This document shows positions 6,631-9,709 of a stretch of DNA of 9,709 bases, in pieces. Numbering within the stretch: position 1 is the stretch's first letter; each line of letters starts with the position of its first letter. The position numbers and the translations under genes are program-made. The stretch lies in the NCBI GenBank assembly GCA_031264395.1, contig JAISEB010000097.1, positions 1-9,709 on the forward strand, written 5' to 3'. This DNA comes from Treponema sp. Lineage in GTDB: Bacteria; Spirochaetota; Spirochaetia; Treponematales; Breznakiellaceae. The notes beneath the pieces are model-generated. The model saw only the letters and a program-made list of their open reading frames with translations, was not told the DNA's origin and did no database searches.

Positions 6631-8201
6631 ACGCCGGAACGCCGGAAACTGTCGCGCGGGAGCTTTTTGCCCGCCCCTTTGTCCTTGCCTTTCTCCTCCT
6701 CCTTGTTCCCCTCTCTGCCGCGTGGATCTTCCGGGAACGAAAATTCCGCGCCGCCTGTCTTCCCCGGTTTTCCTCCTTCCGTTTTTTTCTTTCCGGCGTC
6801 TTCTTCTGGATCTTCGCTGCCTGTTCCATCGTCGCGCTGGCCGGTCCCCGCTGGGGCGTGCGGTATGTGGAGGATTACAGGCGCGGTCTGGATGTGGTCC
6901 TAGCCTTCGACGTGTCGCGGAGCATGGAAGTAAGGGACGCGGACGGCGGCGGAAAGCGTGTTTCCCGGCTCGAAAGCGGCGCGGCCGCGGCGCTTGAAAC
7001 CGCGGCGGCGTGTACGGGCGTCCGTTTTGCCGCGGCTCTGGGCCGGGGCGGAGGGATACTTGCCGTGCCTTTGACCTGGGACGGGGACGTGATACGGGCC
7101 TTCCTCGAAGGGCTCCTCTCTTCGCCCATGTCAGGCAGGGGTACGAACCTTGAAGCGCTCGTCGACGCCGCGTCGGACGCGTTTGAAAGCGGCTTTCCCG
7201 GCAGGCGTATCGTCGTGCTTGTCTCCGACGGGGAGGCCCTTTCAGGCTCCCTGTCCGGGGCGCTTGACAGGGCCGCCGCGAAGGACATAGCCATCGCCGC
7301 CCTTGCCGTCGGAACCGGGGAAGGCGGGCCTGTGCCGGACCTTGCGGACGGGGAAGGCGGGGCGGTGTACAGCCGCCGTCGGGACGACGTGATGCGCCAG
7401 GCCGCCCTCCGTACAGGCGGGATCTTTGTGGACGGGAACCGCCGGGACGCGGCGGCCCTTCTTTCCGGTTATCTTCTGTCGCACGAAGGCGGATCGTCTT
7501 CCGGGGGAAAGCGGCGGGAAACAAGATCCCGCGAAGATCTTTTCGCGGTCCTTGCCCTTGTTTTTCTGGGAGCTTCAAAGGCGTGCGTCCTCCGCCGCCG
7601 GGGAAACCTTTCGGTTCTGCTTGCCTGGGGCCTTCTCGTTTCCCTTTTCCTCTTTCCCTCGTGTTCCCGCGTTCCCGGAAAACTCCTTGTCCTGGAAGGG
7701 AACGTGTACAGCCTTGGGGGAAGATACACCGAGGCGGAGGCCGCCTATACACGCGCCCTTGCGTACGAAGACGCCCTTCCCTACGCCGAATACGGCCTTG
7801 GGGCGGCCTGTATTGCCCGTGACGAAAAAGACGCGGCGCTTGAGCATTTTGCCGCCGCCGCCATGGCGCTTGAAAAGCTCCCCGAAAACCGCGAACTTTC
7901 CTACAGGTTGAAGTACAACAGCGGGCTGGCGTTTTTTGGGAAGGGGGATTACGCCGCCGCCGCCGCCGCGTTCAGGGACGCGCTCAAGACGGACGGCGGC
8001 CGCGTCGCGGCAAAGCGCAATCTGGAACTGAGCCTTCTTTCCATGCGGGAAAACAGCGAAGAAAGAAGCGCGCCTGAAAAGGGCGGGGAAACGCCGGAAT
8101 CTGATCTGGCCTCTCTCTTTGATTATCTGCGCGGCAGGGAGAAGATCCAATGGGAAAGCCGGGAATGGCCGGAAGAAGATCCTTCAACACCCGGTTATTG
8201 A
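6627..8201 (+). CDS. batB: BatB-BatC fusion: membrane VWA domain joined to periplasmic TPR domain
   Basis: A 524-aa protein combining two Bat components that are separate genes in many bacteria. The BatB part has helices at ~18-34 and ~54-71, then a VWA domain (~88-290) with an intact metal site: D95-x-S97-x-S99 (DVSRSM), Thr173 (GRGTNL) and Asp201 (SDGEAL). A helix at ~303-317, an Arg cluster (323-325) and a second helix (~328-343) follow. The latter ends in LFPSC (Cys346), resembling a lipoprotein signal peptide with lipobox. The BatC part holds about three TPR units (~351-382, 385-417, 423-455) and an acidic, unstructured tail. Positive-inside charges put both VWA and TPR domains in the periplasm. 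Translation is coupled to batA by ATGA; GGGGGG lies 6 nt before the start. The 3' end overlaps the next gene. Confidence 0.9.
   Translation: MNAGTPETVARELFARPFVLAFLLLLVPLSAAWIFRERKFRAACLPRFSSFRFFLSGVFFWIFAACSIVALAGPRWGVRYVEDYRRGLDVVLAFDVSRSMEVRDADGGGKRVSRLESGAAAALETAAACTGVRFAAALGRGGGILAVPLTWDGDVIRAFLEGLLSSPMSGRGTNLEALVDAASDAFESGFPGRRIVVLVSDGEALSGSLSGALDRAAAKDIAIAALAVGTGEGGPVPDLADGEGGAVYSRRRDDVMRQAALRTGGIFVDGNRRDAAALLSGYLLSHEGGSSSGGKRRETRSREDLFAVLALVFLGASKACVLRRRGNLSVLLAWGLLVSLFLFPSCSRVPGKLLVLEGNVYSLGGRYTEAEAAYTRALAYEDALPYAEYGLGAACIARDEKDAALEHFAAAAMALEKLPENRELSYRLKYNSGLAFFGKGDYAAAAAAFRDALKTDGGRVAAKRNLELSLLSMRENSEERSAPEKGGETPESDLASLFDYLRGREKIQWESREWPEEDPSTPGY
8136..8141 (+). promoter_or_regulatory. 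Ribosome-binding site supporting ATG start at 8150
   Basis: AGGGAG sits 8 nt before ATG 8150, inside the 3' end of the BatB-TPR gene. The alternative starts downstream (TTG 8198, GTG 8207, ATG 8216) have no comparable motif, so 8150 is preferred. Confidence 0.5.
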
Positions 8202-8938
8202 CACCTGTGTCCGTTATGCCCGCCGCCGCGCGCCTCTTTCTTCCGTTTTTCTTTTTGCTTGTTCCTTCCTTTGTGAAAGGGGAAGCGCTGGCGCTGATAA
8301 CCGAATCCTTTCCCGAAACGCCCGTAAGCGGATCGCTTTGGACCTTTACCATTCTGGCCGATCATCCCCGGCCGGACGAGGTCACGGTGCGGCCTCCCGT
8401 TTTCCCGCCGGGGTTTTCCCCCGAAACCGTGAGAATCTCCCTCCGCTATGTCCGCCCGGAAGGCGCGGGAAGCCGGGCGCGGCCTTGGACTGAGATACAG
8501 TACCGTTTTGCCGTCCGGGGCCGGGGGCCCGTGATCCTGGGCGCCTTTACGGTAAACTCGGGCGGAAAAACCGGGGAAACGCCGCCTGTCACCCTCGATG
8601 TGGCCGGCGCGGACGGGGACGGGGAAGAGGTCTTTGTCTGGGAAGGGCCCGGGGAACTTGCCGCCGGGGAAGAGGCCCTTTTTACCCTCCGTTCCCACAG
8701 CCGCCTTTTGGACGATGTTGACGGGGCGGCGTTTCTTGCGGGTCCCCTTCCCCGCGGGGCGATACTGGAAAGGTTCCTTCCCGGCGGGGACTCCCGGGAA
8801 GGCGGCGCTGTCCTCTGTATAAGGGTCATTCCCCTTGAAGGGCCGGTCTTCTTCCTTCCCGCCTTCCGCTTCTCCGCCGGGACAAGGGAATTCACCGTTC
8901 CCGCCCTCCGCGTCCCGGTAAGGGAAAGGAGGCGGTAA
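8150..8938 (+). CDS. Short BatD-like secreted protein
   Basis: A 262-aa protein occupying the batD position after BatB/BatC. It has a hydrophobic signal core (about residues 28-42, ARLFLPFFFLLVPSFVKG) and then only beta-rich sequence with Pro/Gly turns, consistent with two Ig-like domains such as those of BatD (roughly 45-150 and 155-260). Canonical BatD is usually over twice as long and ends in a transmembrane anchor; this protein ends at RVPVRERRR with no second helix, so it should be free in the periplasm or held by the uncleaved signal helix. The start is uncertain: ATG 8150 has a Shine-Dalgarno but overlaps the previous gene by 52 nt and gives a long n-region. TTG 8198 (TTGA overlap) and ATG 8216 would give a shorter, more classical signal peptide. 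Family assignment rests mainly on position and architecture. Confidence 0.72.
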   Translation: MGKPGMAGRRSFNTRLLTPVSVMPAAARLFLPFFFLLVPSFVKGEALALITESFPETPVSGSLWTFTILADHPRPDEVTVRPPVFPPGFSPETVRISLRYVRPEGAGSRARPWTEIQYRFAVRGRGPVILGAFTVNSGGKTGETPPVTLDVAGADGDGEEVFVWEGPGELAAGEEALFTLRSHSRLLDDVDGAAFLAGPLPRGAILERFLPGGDSREGGAVLCIRVIPLEGPVFFLPAFRFSAGTREFTVPALRVPVRERRR

Positions 8939-8967
8939 CTTTCGCTTTCCGCCGCGGTTTAATTATT

Positions 8968-8974
8968 GGAGGGG
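8968..8974 (+). promoter_or_regulatory. Strong ribosome-binding site of the Smr gene
   Basis: GGAGGGG ends 8 nt before ATG 8983. The 44-nt gap after the BatD-like stop is the largest in the + strand run and includes an AT-rich patch (TTTAATTATT, 8958-8967). No convincing promoter or terminator was seen in it. Confidence 0.6.
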
Positions 8975-8982
8975 AGCGCGGC

Positions 8983-9387
8983 ATGAATTTTGGGGATATC
9001 CTTTCGCAATGGGAAACCAGTCACGGCATACATGACAAGGACGCGGAAGCGGGGGAAGAGGACAGCCGGGAAACGTCCGCCATGCGGCGGAAGCGGCTGC
9101 GGGCAAAAAGGCCCGACGGCGTCATCGACATACACGGCATGACCCGGGACGAGGCCGCCGTGAAACTCGAGTTCTTCTTTGAGGACGCGCGGCGCGGCGG
9201 ATGCGAAAAGATCCTTGTCGTACACGGAAAGGGAAACCATTCCGCCGGGGACGCGGTGCTGAAAATATTCACGAAGGATTTTATCGAACGCTGCCCCTTC
9301 GCCGGTGAAAGCGGCTACGCGGACGCGGCGGGGGGAGGAAGCGGGGCGACCTGGGTCTTGCTGAAGCTCACCTCTCCCGGTAGATGA
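8983..9387 (+). CDS. Smr-domain protein (putative nuclease)
   Basis: A 134-aa stand-alone Smr (small MutS-related) protein. The first ~45 residues are charged: an acidic stretch (AEAGEEDSRE) followed by a basic one (RRKRLRAKR). The Smr domain then shows the D-x-H motif as DIHG (Asp49, His51), the helix RDEAAVKLEFFFEDA, the HGKGNHS loop (81-87) and the C-terminal GGGSGATWVLLK segment. In E. coli SmrB the D-x-H motif is needed for cleaving mRNA at collided ribosomes; other Smr proteins nick DNA or RNA. A translation-quality-control role here is inference, mildly encouraged by the neighbouring infA. It has its own strong ribosome-binding site and a 44-nt gap from the Bat operon. Its last 20 nt overlap the convergent infA 3' end. 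Confidence 0.9.
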   Translation: MNFGDILSQWETSHGIHDKDAEAGEEDSRETSAMRRKRLRAKRPDGVIDIHGMTRDEAAVKLEFFFEDARRGGCEKILVVHGKGNHSAGDAVLKIFTKDFIERCPFAGESGYADAAGGGSGATWVLLKLTSPGR

Positions 9388-9592
9388 TGCGCCCCCTGCT
9401 TAAATCGTAGGGGGAAAGGGCGATGCGGACCCTGTCTCCCGGTACAATGCGGATATAGTGTTTGCGCATCTTGCCCGACAAATGGGCAAGGATAAGGTGT
9501 CCGTTCTGGTTGTCAAGCTCCACCCTGAACATGGTATTGGGAAGGGCTTCCCGGACGACCCCTTCGACTTCTATAGCTTCTTCTTTTGCCAC
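9368..9592 (-). CDS. infA: Translation initiation factor IF-1
   Basis: A 74-aa OB-fold protein matching IF-1 along its full length (family norm about 72 aa). Recognisable segments are AKEEAIEVEGVV, NTMFRVELDN, LAHLSGKMRKHYIRI, PGDRV and SPYDLSRGRIIYR. IF-1 binds the A site of the 30S subunit and helps IF-2 and IF-3 during initiation. The loop NQNGH is one or two residues longer than usual. The start is GTG (9590-9592), decided by TAAGGAG 5 nt upstream. The gene stands alone on the - strand, away from a ribosomal-protein operon, and has its own probable promoter. Its 3' end overlaps the convergent Smr gene, so there is no intergenic terminator between them. Confidence 0.97.
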   Translation of the reverse strand: MAKEEAIEVEGVVREALPNTMFRVELDNQNGHLILAHLSGKMRKHYIRIVPGDRVRIALSPYDLSRGRIIYRER

Positions 9593-9597
9593 ACACG

Positions 9598-9604
9598 CTC
9601 CTTA
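9598..9604 (-). promoter_or_regulatory. Ribosome-binding site of infA
   Basis: On the - strand this reads TAAGGAG, 5 nt before the GTG start. It is near-perfect and fixes the non-ATG initiation codon of infA. Confidence 0.8.
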
Positions 9605-9611
9605 ACGTTAA
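9602..9611. repeat. 10-bp perfect palindrome TTAACGTTAA
   Basis: A perfect inverted repeat sits between the predicted -10 box and the ribosome-binding site of infA, spanning the expected transcription start. It could be an operator half-site pair, or chance in an AT-rich leader. Confidence 0.35.
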
Positions 9612-9613
9612 AA

Positions 9614-9643
9614 ATGGTAACGGGAAACCCCTTCCTCTGTCAA
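9614..9643 (-). promoter_or_regulatory. Predicted sigma70-type promoter of infA
   Basis: Reading the - strand, a perfect -35 box TTGACA (9638-9643) is followed after 18 nt by TACCAT (9614-9619), a 4-of-6 match to the -10 consensus. Transcription would begin near 9607, giving a leader of only about 15 nt that contains the ribosome-binding site. The location, directly upstream of infA, supports the call; the weak -10 box is the main doubt. Confidence 0.5.
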
Positions 9644-9645
9644 CG

Positions 9646-9678
9646 GCCCTGCCGCAGGGCTCCTGTATTTTCTTTTTT
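9646..9678 (+). terminator. Weak intrinsic-terminator-like hairpin on the + strand
   Basis: GCCCT (9646-9650) and AGGGC (9656-9660) can pair around a GCCGC loop. Five nt later comes a T-rich run (9666-9678, TATTTTCTTTTTT). The stem is only 5 bp and is separated from the T-run, so efficiency is doubtful. It is the only terminator-like element downstream of the + strand genes and lies beyond infA. Confidence 0.3.
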
Positions 9679-9709
9679 CAACCTCAAAATTGCCTTAAAA
9701 ACAGCATGC

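Noticed and set aside
6625..7752. Long open frame on the - strand (375 codons) opposite the BatB-TPR gene
   Set aside because: The product is extremely Arg/Pro/Gly-rich, has no domain and lies wholly opposite a clear VWA gene; it is a composition artefact.
8174..8188. Twin-arginine-like motif (RRSFN) near the start of the BatD-like protein
   Set aside because: It lies in the part overlapping the previous gene, is far from the hydrophobic core, lacks the rest of the Tat consensus and disappears if a later start is used.

Overview
The window is a compact, GC-rich bacterial stretch, coding almost end to end, that looks like a spirochaete chromosome, most likely a Treponema-like species. This assignment is an inference. 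It rests on the gene order (MoxR ATPase, DUF58, small anchored protein, BatA, BatB/TPR, BatD-like), which is characteristic of spirochaete Bat loci, and on the tandem beta-barrel outer-membrane proteins. No rRNA, tRNA, CRISPR array, insertion sequence or phage gene was found.

Positions 29-2739 hold three exported envelope proteins. The first two (260 and 397 aa) are tandem paralogues sharing a predicted C-terminal outer-membrane beta-barrel; the second also carries an N-terminal alpha/beta domain. The third (242 aa) has a degenerate RlpA-like double-psi beta-barrel domain, a Pro/Ser-rich linker and a C-terminal membrane anchor.

Positions 2741-8938 hold a complete MoxR/Bat locus: an AAA+ MoxR ATPase, a DUF58 protein with a VWA-like metal site, a single-pass protein of unknown function, BatA (membrane VWA), a 524-aa fusion of BatB (membrane VWA) with BatC (TPR), and a short BatD-like secreted protein. 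Nearly all junctions, from the first barrel gene onward, are 4-nt overlaps or gaps of 1-9 nt, so all nine genes are probably one translationally coupled operon. The likely picture is a cytoplasmic chaperone-type ATPase (MoxR plus DUF58) paired with inner-membrane VWA proteins whose metal sites face the periplasm, which in turn meet periplasmic TPR and BatD-like partners. The upstream barrel and RlpA-like proteins are candidate clients or outer-membrane partners of this machine.

Positions 8983-9592 leave the envelope theme. A small Smr-domain protein (+ strand) converges on and overlaps infA (translation initiation factor IF-1, - strand) by 20 nt. infA starts at GTG behind a strong ribosome-binding site and a plausible sigma70-type promoter. 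The last ~117 nt contain that promoter, a 10-bp palindrome and a weak terminator-like hairpin on the + strand.
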